Shown here piece after piece: positions 34,900 through 46,999 of a stretch of 64,000 bases of DNA. The DNA is from Prosapia bicincta. Its lineage: Eukaryota > Arthropoda > Insecta > Hemiptera > Cercopidae. The notes below the pieces were generated by a model. That model was not told where the DNA came from. It worked only from the letters and a program-made list of their open reading frames with translations, and did no database searches. Positions within the stretch are counted from its first letter, which is position 1. Each line of letters opens with the position of its first letter. A program made the translations under genes and the position numbers. Location of the stretch: the NCBI GenBank assembly GCA_036971475.1, contig JBAIZL010000001.1, positions 99,931,850 through 99,995,849 of the forward strand, in the 5' to 3' direction.

Positions 34900-35845
34900 A
34901 TATTACAATTACATAAAGATTTCAGTGAAAGGGAGCGATGAGATAAGTGATTAGAAATAAGATTACAAATACTAAAACGTTGAGAAACATTGCAGTAATG
35001 CATATTGTAGTGCTGTAGCTTTATACATCCAAATTACATTACAATTACAGCAAGATTTCAGTGAAGGTGCGCAATACGAAATGTGATTACAAACAGGTCA
35101 CAAATTGTGAAAGGTTGAGGAGCACTGTAGTACGCATATTGTAGTGCCGTAGCTTTATACATCCAATTTACATTACAATTACAGCAAGATTTCAGTGAAG
35201 GTGCGCAATACGAAATGTGATTAGAATCGGGTCACAAATTGTAAAAGGTTGAGGAACACTGTAGTACGCATATTGTAGTGCCGTAGCTTTATACATCCCA
35301 ATTACATTACAATTACAGCAAGATTTCAGTGAAGGTGCGCAATACGAAATGTGATTACAAACAGGTCACAAATTGTGAAAGGTTGAGGAACACTGTAGTA
35401 CGCATATTGTAGTGCCGTAGCTTTATACATCCAATTTACATTACAATTACAGCAAGATTTCAGTGAAGGTGCGCAATACGAAATGTGATTAGAATCGGGT
35501 CACAAATTGTAAAAGGTTGACGAACACTGTAGTACGCATATTGTAGTGCCGTAGCTTTATACATCCAAATTACATTACAATTACAGCAAGATTTCAGTGA
35601 AGGTGCGCAATACGAAATGTGATTAGAATCGGGTCACAAATTGTAAAAGGTTGACGAACACTGTAGTACGCATATTGTAATGCCGTAGCTTTATACATCC
35701 AAATTACATTACAATTACAGCAAGATTTCAGTGAAGGTGCGCAATACGAAATGTGATTACAAACAGGTCACAAATTGTAAAAGGTTGACGAACACTGTAG
35801 TACGCATATTGTAGTGCCATAGCTTTATAAAACTAAATTACATAA
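34900..35845. repeat. Satellite B: ~134-bp diverged monomers
   Basis: The anchor ATTACATTACAATTACAGCA recurs at about 35035, 35170, 35304, 35438, 35572 and 35705, with spacing of 133-135 bp. It shares the TGTAGTGC.GTAGCTTTATAC and GATTTCAGTGAA parts with satellite A but differs in the centre (GGTGCGCAATACGAAATGTG). Two forms (ACAAACAGGTCAC and AGAATCGGGTCAC) alternate over the first four copies. Confidence 0.92.
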
Positions 35846-35955
35846 AATTTAGTTACAACTACATCACGATTTCAGTGAAAGGGCGCGATGAGAAAGGAGA
35901 TTGAAAATTGAGTTGAGTAACACTGCACTACTGAATAATCATATATCTCATATTA

Positions 35956-36813
35956 GACAACTAATCTCTACACGTGTAGTAATGTTATTTAGGTGACAAC
36001 TAATCTCTACACGTGTAGTAATGTTATTTAGGTGACAACTAATCTCTACACGTGTAGTAATGTTATTTAGGTGACAACTAATCTCTACACGTGTAGTAAT
36101 GTTATTTAGGTGACAACTAATCTCTACACGTGTAGTAATGTTATTTAGGTGACAACTAATCTCTACACGTGTAGTAATGTTATTTAGGTGACAACTAATC
36201 TCTACACGTGTAGTAATGTTATTTAGGTGACAACTAATCTCTACACGTGTAGTAATGTTATTTAGGTGACAACTAATCTCTACACGTGTAGTAATGTTAT
36301 TTAGGTGACAACTAATCTCTACACGTGTAGTAATGTTATTTAGGTGACAACTAATCTCTACACGTGTAGTAATGTTATTTAGGTGACAACTAATCTCTAC
36401 ACGTGTAGTAATGTTATTTAGGTGACAACTAATCTCTACACGTGTAGTAATGTTATTTAGGTGACAACTAATCTCTACACGTGTAGTAAAGTTATTTAGG
36501 TGACAACTAATCTCTACACGTGTAGTAATGTTATTTAGGTGACAACTAATCTCTACACGTGTAGTAATGTTATTTAGGTGACAACTAATCTCTACACGTG
36601 TAGTAATGTTATTTAGGTGACAACTAATCTCTACACGTGTAGTAATGTTATTTAGGTGACAACTAATCTCTACACGTGTAGTAATGTTATTTAGGTGACA
36701 ACTAATCTCTACACGTGTAGTAAAGTTATTTAGGTGACAACTAATCTCTACACGTGTAGTAATGTTATTTAGGTGACAACTAATCTCTACACGTGTAGTA
36801 ATGTTATTTAGGT
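35956..36813. repeat. 39-bp tandem array, 22 copies, E-box palindrome in each
   Basis: The unit starts GACAACTAATCTCT and contains CTACACGTGTAG, a perfect 12-bp palindrome with a CACGTG E-box core, then TAATGTTATTTAGGT. The array is exactly 858 bp, 22 units, almost without variation. Two units carry TAAAG instead of TAATG (at about 36487 and 36721), 234 bp or six units apart. There are no spacers between units, so it is not a CRISPR array. Confidence 0.97.
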
Positions 36814-36839
36814 AATTTCATTCTCGTGTTACATGTCTG

Positions 36840-37960
36840 GCTGAGAGCTGACGTCATTTATTATTTAGTAAATGTGCACAGGAAGTAGTATTTCTCTTAA
36901 CTACGCCCTACAAACCTTTATTTGGTTACAAGCTCCATCTCTCCATTTTTCTAATCCAATAATTCTTACAAAAATCTTATCCATGGATAAGTCCATGGAT
37001 TTGATCAAAATGATTATATTCAAAATAATTATTAAACACGTCTTAGCTAATTCAAGTTCTAATTTTAAAAGATTTTCCCAAAACAATCTTCATATTCAGC
37101 TGCTCGAATCATTTTTGTGAAAATAATCAAGTCTGAGATTCATATGTTTCCAGGAGACATATGGCAGAAAAGAGTAAATCATGGATGTAAATGAATTGCT
37201 AAGTGGTGACAGAAAAAATATTCTAAAATAAAAAAGAATTTCTCCAGTGGGCTGAGGAAGAAATATTAGATGTTGAAACTAAACACTTTCAAGTAAGGCA
37301 TTTTGTCTAAGAATAACAGTAATAAAAATCCATAGTAAAAACGTTTTTGTTAATAAAATTCTAAGACTTCTTTAAATTAATCAATGTAATGACTAGGCCT
37401 ACTATATTTAATCATTACTCTAATAAGAATATGAAAAATGAAAACTCACATTAATTTGCAAACCATGAATATCCATTATAGATTTCTTGATTTGTATACT
37501 GTTATAACGCACACTGGGCTGTAACAAATATACATGTCACATATTAAATTCGTCTTTAATAATAAATACTGTAACTTGTATAGTAAGAAAAATAGTGTAT
37601 GTTGTAACTGAAAACTTATGTAGTTAAAACAAAATATGTTATTCAGACATACAATAGAAGTGTCAGTTATCAAAACTTTTTTAATCACATCTGAATTTTT
37701 AACTTATATATTAATTAAACTTTTAATATGACAACAAACTTTGATAAAGGTAGATCATCAGAAATGCAATGAAAGTTATATATTAATATAAAACCTTCTT
37801 TAATATAAAACAATTAATTTAGTAATATTAGAAACATTAAGTCTCTCTAATTTGGAAACAGAATTGGTTTCAAGAAAGAAATAGTTGCTCTTTTGATATT
37901 CTGATACACACTATATTCAAATGTTGTTTGTTTTAAATTCCGACAAATCATACTGATTTA
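36840..37960. other. No recognisable feature
   Basis: AT-rich. A small inverted pair (CCATGGATAAGTCCATGG) lies near 36980. No gene is seen. Confidence 0.5.
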
Positions 37961-37961
37961 A

Positions 37962-37964
<3 letters not shown>

Positions 37965-38025
<61 letters not shown>

Positions 38026-38034
38026 TTATATATA
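37965..38034. repeat. TA / GT compound microsatellite
   Basis: A TA run, then a GT run of about 13 units (37994-38019), then TA again. It directly borders the Tigger element at 38035. Confidence 0.95.
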
Positions 38035-39237
<1,203 letters not shown>

Positions 39238-39239
39238 AT

Positions 39240-40600
39240 TCAAAAACATATATTTCTTTCTTACTATTGTCTGCAATACCAACTGTTTCACTTCTGCACT
39301 TACTAAAATGAGAGTAACTGTTTACTGTAAAATTATTATTTTCAAAATATACAAGTAGTGAAACTTTATTCCTGTAAAGTACTTGAATACTATTCTTTAT
39401 GTCATTAACTCTTTTGGTGAGCCCACATTGAAAACTTCAAATTACAAAGTTTTTAGTTTATGCTCAAAGATAATTATCATGTAGTGAAAATATTCCTCAT
39501 ATTCTTGTTTATAAAAATGATGTAAAATATTGTGCCCTTGTGTTAAATAAATCTGTTTATGGCACTGATGATGATTGTTGTGAATAGTATTTTTCTTAAT
39601 GCCTTTGTAACAAATTTGTTTATATTTTGCATTTATTTAATTTGTCAGTATAAACAATGTTTTAATCAATTTTTATACAATTTCCTCAATACAAATCTGA
39701 AATTTATGTGTGAAACATGTGATAGGTGTATTTTAACTAATTATCTTTCTGTTTGTCCTCTATTTCAAAAATATTTTGTTGATTTTTGTTTAAAACATAC
39801 GATATTTGATTTACAATTTTGTTTCTAAATTATATTAAACCAATTAGTGAAGTAGGTATTTGAAAAAAAAAAATGCATAGTTTATAGTCAAAATATTTAT
39901 CTTTACAAACATATACTTTAGTTATTTTACATTTACAACAAAAACCGAAATAATATCGCATTGCCTGGAATGAAGAGAATCTCTGTTAAGATCTGAAACT
40001 GTCTCACTACCCTTCTCCAAATTTTTCACTGTCAGGGCATAATATCCTTGGCTATCAGTAAGTCAAAATGTTTTCCTCTTAAGGAGCGCATTAGATAAGA
40101 GACCAATTCATCTTGAACCTTACCCATCAATAAAAGGCATATTTCAAACAATTTATAAAGCTGTTTTTGAATATATTATGAAAAAACAATTAAGAAGAGT
40201 TTAATTGAATGTATTCAATTGTTTTTATATTAATAAACAATGTTTTAAAGAAAATGTTATAAGCTTTGTTCATTTTAATAGAATTAGAGTTTGAACTTTT
40301 TAACAAAAATATGACACATTAAAATTTAATCAATAAATGTGTTTTATTGATTAATAAATGTACATTAAAAATATATAGAGGGGAAATGCATGTAATAAGA
40401 ATGGGCCTCTGATAACTTGTGAGAATCCTCTCGCAATCTAAAGGTGAATAGAAGAATCTCCTAAATGCTCACTGAGACAGTCTTACACTCAGATACAAAG
40501 ACAAGAAAAAAAACTTACATAAAGGTTGAAATTTCTTTCCCAATTGAGGTTTTCACTTTTCTTTAATAAATTCATAACTGTCCAAAATTAATACTTGATA
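39240..40600. other. No recognisable feature
   Basis: AT-rich sequence without recognisable coding or repeat content. A frame at 39559-39828 is Phe/Cys/Ile-rich and matches nothing I know. Confidence 0.5.
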
Positions 40601-40627
40601 TTTGCTGAATGAAGAAATTCATGGACT

Positions 40628-41116
40628 ATGCTTAGGATTGCAGACCTGACTTGGAAGGCTGACATATTAGCCCAACATAATTATTTAACAAAAGGTTTAG
40701 AAAAGGTTTTTAAAGAAGTAAACATAAAAGTAGCATATAAGAGCCTAAATAACCTAAGGAATTTATTAGGTAACCCAAACCACAAAGCACAAATGTCAGA
40801 TAAGTCATGAATTTATAAAGTAAACTGCAATTCATGTAAAAATTGTTTATTGGTCAAATAAAATGTAAAATTTCAACTACATTTAAAGAATATATAATCT
40901 TATAATCTTCAAAGACCAGAAAAATCAACCTAAACACATCCTTAAAATTAAACATAAATTATAAAACTAACAACCTAAAATTAGTTGATATCATATTTAA
41001 AAAAAATGTTAAATAGTTTTGAAAGTTTAATTATTAACAAATATGATAAAAATAACTTAATAAATTCTTCAAAAAAGGTCTATCCCAATTCTCTATTATA
41101 TTCGTTAGCTAAATGA
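40628..41116 (+). pseudogene. PLE RT end and GIY-YIG endonuclease remnant
   Basis: 40640-40810 reads NIKVAYKSLNNLRNLLGNP, the linker that joins RT to endonuclease in PLEs (...NLRNLLGNxK). A stop follows, then IYKVNCNSCK, the GIY strand with its Cys pair. A frame-shifted VYWSNK stands for the VYIGQTK strand near 40845. At 41006-41116 a new frame, NSFESLIINKYDKNNLIN and on to SLLYSLAK before a stop, matches the C-terminal LESLxINK region. Several stops and shifts make it dead. A hammerhead-like motif lies about 270 nt downstream, where PLE terminal repeats are expected. Confidence 0.75.
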
Positions 41117-41379
41117 TAGTTGCCGTCTTAATAGTTTTTGTAAAATATTTTAACATTAATAACAAAACTGAAAATTAAATTATTGTAACGTTTTTTACTG
41201 TTCTGGCACTGGTCAATTTGATAGACCAGATTTACTGTGGCAATATTGGTCGGCTGATAGGGGAGAGATGGACCTTGGCGCTACATAATTGGTTGGATAG
41301 TGTAAGAGGCGTAGCAAGGGCAATACGATGTACATATATTAAATGTAACAGACCGATTGTAGTATTTCTAGTAGTAGTT

Positions 41380-41422
41380 TCCTCTGAAGATGATTGTTTT
41401 AAAATCGAAATATTCATCAGGA
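41380..41422 (+). ncRNA. Hammerhead-ribozyme-like motif downstream of PLE
   Basis: TCCT (41380-41383) pairs with AGGA (41419-41422) as helix I. CTGAAGA is at 41384-41390, followed by an extra T. GATT (41392-41395) pairs with AATC (41403-41406) as helix II, then GAA (41407-41409). AT/AT (41410-41411 with 41416-41417) makes a 2-bp helix III with a 4-nt loop. The expected cut follows C41418 (AUC, a good NUH). The layout and the extra base are the same as at 13236-13280 despite little sequence similarity in the stems. Confidence 0.5.
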
Positions 41423-41449
41423 TGTAAATAAAATGTTTCTGCGGATTAG

Positions 41450-43435
41450 AAGGTTTTATTTATTTATAAAAAAAAAACATCACAGTTGCTATAAGTTATC
41501 ATTGACATAGAAGGTTAGTTCAGTGGGACTAAGGTATATACAGTGCCATTTGTATGTATAAACTATAATAACAGCCTTTTCAGGTATTTATATTTATGTA
41601 GATATTAACTTTAGCCCAAAATGGAATGAAATACTAAAAATATTTATTGTTTTAAATCTTAATTGATATTTACAATGGATGTAATTGTTCTGACTGATCT
41701 ACCACTAGAGGTGGTAAACTCTCCTAGTCCTTACTTTTCTAATCAAACCCATACTTACAACCATTAAATGGGAAGTATTTTTCTAAGACGTAATACTAGG
41801 ATTATTCCGAGAGTTTCTTATGTTCCATTATGAAAAGACAGTAACTTTCCAAAATGAATACCAGCTAAAGCAAAGCAGAGATAAAATAAATATAAGTCTT
41901 TGCCAAGTAATTCTCAATAGTTACATTTTTCATTTCACCGTTTTCAGAAATAATATAAGAATGAAAAAAACAAACTTTTAGAATTATATATAACTAATGA
42001 ATTGGTAAACTGTTTGACGTTTATAGATGACTTTGAGGTTTTTTCATCCTTTGTCATGTAATTAGTATCTACTGAATAAGGTTACTGAAATTCTTATTCA
42101 TTATAAGATGAAAATAAAAGCAATATCATCCACTTATACAGAGGTTACTAGTAGGAGCTGTTTTTATTTGTTTGTACTGATCTTAATTTTTCTAAGTTAT
42201 CAACCAATAATTTAAATATTCCTTTTAATAGCTACTAAAACGATAATACATTTCATTTTTTTCATTTTGTTCATCATGAGGTGTTTATTCTATCTTTTAC
42301 ATGCAATTTTTTTACATGTAAGGTACAGATAGATACCGAACTTCATTATGTTTTAAAACAACCTGAATAATATTTTTTGTTTGTTTCTACAAGTACTTTG
42401 AGCTCTAAATGTCCAGCAGGGTTTTTACAAGTAAAGCTACTTCATGAAATATTCAAAAAAATATTTATAACACAGCATAATTTTATCGTTTGAAAGATTC
42501 CTTCTATTGATAGGTAAGGGTTTAAGATGGATTGGTCCCTTATCTAACACATTCCTAAAAGACAATATACTTTTTACTCTCTGATAGCTAACAATATTAT
42601 ACAGTAAAGTAAACAATTTTGTGTAATGGTGAATTACAAATTACTTACATGACATTCCTAAATTAAGTTACTCTTCAACACTGTAACTCAGCTATAAAAC
42701 ATTACAACACAGATATTTACATTATATGGTACATAGTACTATTACCATTTAAATTTTGAGAAGCAATTCACGTTTAATTTTAAATTTGTAGATTATGTTT
42801 AAAACCATTTTAAGATTATGGGACAGATATTTTGGCAATAAAATTTCTGAACAGAATAATATTATTGTATTTATTTTTTTAAATAAAACTAAACTAACCA
42901 GTTTTTTTTTTAATTATGAAAGAAACCAATTAAATTTATCTTTGCTTTCATGAAAATACTACAAATAAAAAATGAACAGTCATCTTCACAGATGTGAACT
43001 GAACTCTCCATATATAAATGATGTTGCAAGATGGATTCTAACTTTCAATATAAAGGACTTTTAATATGTACATTAAAGTTCTTTAATTCTCATTAACACC
43101 ACTTGAGAATGGTTAAAAGAAATTTCAGCCCTTGGCAAGGAGATAGTTATATTTTCTATAGCTCTATAGTTCTAATTTGAATCATGAGTTATACTATATA
43201 CCACTCCACTTTAAGCTCTCTGTTTGCTAATTAAAATAGTTCCTTTTTTCTCCAACAAATCAGGTCTTAATATTTATATAGCAAATAACTGGCCAAAAAA
43301 CAAGTAATGTTCTTGCTGGTAACTGAATATCATTTGTTAGTGGGTAGGTGTTAAATTGTAAATTAATAAATCAGATTTCTAAAAATATATTTTATATTTG
43401 AATTTTGTAGTACATTACATTAAGTGAATCTTATT
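41450..43435. other. No recognisable feature
   Basis: A long AT-rich stretch without repeat copies, hairpins or frames that I can support. Confidence 0.5.
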
Positions 43436-43580
43436 AATCACTTATTGATCAACAATAGTTTATGACTATCCGAACTTTAAATTTTGTAAATTTGTTAAAA
43501 CTTACTAAGACAGAATGTTTTCGATCGCTATGAGGTGATTTTCATCTTGGAGTCTTCTGCTTGGAGATGTCGGTCACATA

Positions 43581-43724
43581 AAAGAAATAGCGCACAATTA
43601 CACAGACATTTACCAAAACCTAGAAATCCTACACATCAACAAAAAAGGGCCACATCTCAACACACTAGAACAATATGAAATTTACAGACACACAAACACA
43701 CAAAGTACAAACATATTAAACTAA
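43581..43724 (+). pseudogene. PLE endonuclease C-terminus
   Basis: About 47 open codons end in a TAA at 43722-43724. The LNTLEQYEIYRH motif is the conserved end of PLE endonuclease modules. The GIY and YIG strands and the RT are missing, so this piece has no activity of its own. The frame is nearly identical to the minus-strand copy at 22810-23140 (KKGPHLNTLEQYEIYRHT in both). Confidence 0.75.
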
Positions 43725-43816
43725 CAAACATAATACAAATCACATATACTCTTTGATACTATCGAAAACCTACCTTTAAAAACGTCACGGCTTTACCCGA
43801 CATCTTCAAGAAGAAT

Positions 43817-43858
43817 ACACTGATGAAGATCGTCAAATAGCGATCGAAAATGTTCTGT
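43817..43858 (+). ncRNA. Hammerhead-ribozyme-like motif in PLE terminal repeat
   Basis: ACA (43817-43819) pairs with TGT (43856-43858) in helix I. CTGATGA is at 43820-43826, followed by an extra A. GATCG (43828-43832) pairs with CGATC (43841-43845) in helix II with an 8-nt loop, then GAA (43846-43848). AA/TT (43849-43850 with 43853-43854) makes a 2-bp helix III with a 2-nt loop. The expected cut follows C43855 (UUC). Confidence 0.5.
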
Positions 43859-43934
43859 CTCAGTAAGTTTTAACAAATTTACAAAATTTAAGTTTGGATA
43901 GTCATAAACTATTGTTTAAGTGATTAATATATTT

Positions 43935-45055
43935 TATAATTAAACTTATTAGCATTCATTCTATATTAAGACTAGGCTTAGGAAATATGTACTTTTACTG
44001 ATAAATAAATCAAATTTTAATAGACCTCATCAATTCTAAAATTTCACCTAATGTAAAATCATGGCATTATGGTGAGCAGCAAAAATAGACAATCTGAGTG
44101 TTCTGGTAAAAGGAGAAAATAGCATATCTAGTCATCTTAGTATTGTAAGAATCTGAAAATTTGAGTCAATACACTCTCTTGAGAAATGTTGATAAATTAT
44201 GAAAGGTAATATTTATTTAATAATATAAGCAATGCAATATACTGAAAGTTAAAATATCCAATAAAATGTTTTTAGCTGTAATGGAAATGTCATGTTGGAA
44301 GAATTCGTGAAATTTTTTCAAGCAGATTATCAGAAATTACAAAAAAACGTTTTTTAAATTCTACAACTGTTGTAATAATATATTATATTAACTGATTAGT
44401 AAATTGTTACAGTAAATTATGCCACTAAATATTAACCTGACAATTAAAGGAAAACATTCTGTAAGGCAAAATATCATAATTTCAACATTTCAATTTGTAC
44501 TAGTAAAATCAATGCAACCAAAGTAAAAGCTATAAAATTACAAGAAAATAGGTAACATAAAAACAAGGTAGAAATTATTTAACTACTTTCAATTTCTTAT
44601 ATAAAAATAAGGATTAAAAAAAATTATTCATTATTGTTTTTGTAAAATCTGGATACAGTATGTTTCAGATTGCTTACAAAATCTTGTAAAGAGCCATTTC
44701 TGGTTATTTGATGACAACAATGGAAAAGTGCACTTTTCAAATTTATTAGTTTGATTCTTAAAGATTTATTACAAGTACTAATCACATTTGAGTTGAGATT
44801 TGGCCATATTTTTTAAAGAATCAAATGTATTATTTGTGTCTGTCAAACACACTTGTGTATTGGTTGTACTGCATAACTAGCTGAGACTGTTTATATACTT
44901 TATGCTATTCACTCTAGTCACCTGTTTATACGAAACTACAACATGAAGTAGTATTGTAAAACCAATACTTATAACATTGCTTCCAGTGATATTTAACTTG
45001 GAATAAGAAACCTAATCCCAAATTGCATTCAACTACATAAATATGGATATTGTTG
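43935..45055. other. No recognisable feature
   Basis: AT-rich, no supported feature. Confidence 0.5.
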
Positions 45056-45059
45056 AAGC

Positions 45060-45420
45060 CATTTAATTATTTATTTCTTAGGTCCTTCAGTGGCAGGATC
45101 ACCAACAACATCAAAATGACATATTATAGGAGAAAACTGTCTGCTCTATTTTGTTCCTATATGTACTACATGTTTTTGACAAAGTATGGCTCAAGGCACA
45201 AGGAATTGATACAAAACATCTACAATTGATTATCTTAAAATTATTTTACACTAATCAATTCATATATATCAGAATTATGCTTCAGAATCAAGCAAGAAGA
45301 ATACTCTGAAGCGAGATAAATTAATTCTGAAGTCCCACTACAGAACATTATGGATTATTTACTTTTATGCACATTATATACCAGAGAATTACTTGAATAA
45401 TATGACTGCTATGTTTGCTG
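45060..45420 (+). pseudogene. Jockey-like LINE reverse transcriptase fragment
   Basis: Near 45165 the frame reads VLHVFDKVWLKAQGID, then THLQ-like KHLQLIILKLFYTNQF. This is the RT segment around the first catalytic Asp (AFDKVWH...) with the following helix and the NRxF-like strand. After decay, VPLQNIMDYLLLCTLYT near 45330-45390 stands for the VPQGS...PLLYxLYT segment. The catalytic YADD box is not found, and stops interrupt the frame. Confidence 0.6.
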
Positions 45421-45642
45421 ATAAAATGGAAATACCAATCAAACAAAAAAATGAGCCCCAATTCATGTGTCAGTGATCCAACTAAAACGTTTGATGAGCA
45501 ACTAGATTTCTGTGGCAAAGTGGTGGGTCATACTAATAAGGGTAAATCCTCTGGGAATGAGAGGGAAGGTACTTTGATATTTTATGCCAAATTAAATGAT
45601 CACTTGTAAAATACACATGTACACTATGTCTTATTCATAGAT

Positions 45643-46037
45643 CACGGGTTCCCAAATTGGGGGGCATGAAGGCAAGTCAGGGAGGCATGAAACCAGTTGG
45701 AAAATAATAAGATATATTAAATATATTTAATATTATAGGAACAAACTTGATGTTATAATGGCTAGGATTGTGACCTTACTCTAATACAACCTCAAATAGT
45801 GTGAAAAATGCAAGCTCAAGTATTTCATTAACAGATTTTTCTCTTGTCAGTTAAAATTTACCTTGCAAATTAAAACTTGAAACGTTATATCATGTTTCTT
45901 GTGAAAGTATGTATAAATAAATAAATTGTTTTCAATATACATATTATTTGATTCTTTTTCATATGTCCACACCATTTATTTATAATGTACAGTGGAGGGG
46001 GCATGGGAGTATGTTTGAGAAAATTTGAGAGCCCCTG
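45643..46037. mobile_element. hAT-type MITE with 8-bp target duplication
   Basis: The left end CACGGGTTCCCAAATTGGGG and the right end (inverted) CAGGGGCTCTCAAATTTTCT are imperfect inverted repeats of the CAGxGGTTCxCAAA type known from hAT elements. The flanks TCATAGAT (45635-45642) and TCATAGAC (46038-46045) match at 7 of 8 positions. The 395-bp unit has no ORF. Confidence 0.75.
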
Positions 46038-46309
46038 TCATAGACAGTCAAAAATGGTAACAGAGGTAACGTGTGGTTTTATAATTCTTAAAAATCTGTA
46101 AAGTTCTAATTTCAAAAATCTTTGAAATATAAGAGAAAACCAGGAAAATGTATTATGCCTCTGAATTGTATAGCCAACCCAGATAACATGGTATCAAATT
46201 AAATCAACACATAGTTCAAAATGAAACTTGTATTATAATATGGTAAACAATGTGAGAAAACCTTAACCATATACAGAATTAAAAAAGAAATATTTTAAGG
46301 ATGATTTCA

Positions 46310-46990
46310 GTTCAGAGTGACCTTTGAGCTCATGCAGCTTCATCCTCTGAAAATCATATATCCAGATCTGAATGTGTTATAGATATCTTCAATCTACAAT
46401 GACACATTGAAAAGTCAGTGAGGCTACCATTATTTGTATTTTTATTGTACTTCATTATTGAAAAGACACTGTCACATATGTAGCTGATTCCACACACGGA
46501 TATCATTTTCAAATAGAAATTTTGTAAGTGTGGAAATTCATCTTAAGGTAACCATTTGAAAAAACTAGTCTCCTTTCTTTTCTGCTCAGAAAGAATGGAT
46601 CAACTACTAGACCCCTAGTTCAAGTAGCAAATAAGGTTCTTGCTTTTCAATTCCAACCACAATAGAATTTTTAACAAAGTAATACACGTAGTTTAAACTG
46701 TTCAAGTTAATTAAGCTTAATGACAAACTGCTCAACTGATTCTTGAGTTTTAGAACTACAGTCCCAAAATCCCATATTTTTCTTTTTCTTGTTAAAATCT
46801 TGTAATATCTAAGGACAAATATTAGGAAAATGTCTCAACTCATTTTCTTCTAAATAGCACTTAAAAGTCATTAGATTTTAAAGAATCCATTAGTGACACC
46901 CCCAATATTATCTTGAACTTAATATTACTTTCTATTAAGATAGGTATTAACTTCTCCACTTTGAAGTTACAGACTGAAATTGTTTAGATG
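46310..46990 (-). pseudogene. hAT transposase C-terminal region remnant
   Basis: On the minus strand, from about 46550: DEFPHLQNFYLKMISVCGIS, YICDSVFSIMKYNKN and NNGSLTDFSMCHCRLKISIT, ending after two in-frame stops near 46310. The FPxLxxFxLKMxSVxGxxYxCExxFSxMKxNKN pattern is the C-terminal dimerisation region of hAT-derived transposases, as also seen in domesticated vertebrate relatives of the GTF2IRD2 type. Upstream sequence up to about 46990 contains decayed Leu/Asn-rich pieces that fit the preceding region. The DDE core is not recognisable. Confidence 0.7.
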
Positions 46991-46999
46991 ATTGGTAAA

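Larger units (their letters stand above)
43445..43930 (+). mobile_element. PLE 3' fragment between inverted terminal repeats
   Basis: Inverted terminal sequences (GACTATCCGAACTTTAAATT at 43464-43483 and its counterpart ending near 43915) enclose the C-terminal part of a PLE endonuclease (43581-43724: EIAHNYTDIYQNLEILHINK, then LNTLEQYEIYRH). The right repeat is preceded by a hammerhead-like motif at 43817-43858. On the left the inverted copy of this motif has lost the CTGATGA core. The element is closely related to 22810-23140 and to the solitary ends at 11935. Confidence 0.8.

Noticed and set aside
35956..36813. Regular 39-bp repeats as a CRISPR array
   Set aside because: The units are directly adjacent without spacers, and the surrounding DNA is eukaryotic; this is a minisatellite.
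45077..45148. Minus-strand 24-codon stretch ending FDVVGDPATEGPKK before a stop, as a terminal exon
   Set aside because: No acceptor with a polypyrimidine tract precedes it, and the plus strand next to it reads as a LINE reverse transcriptase fragment, so it is likely chance.
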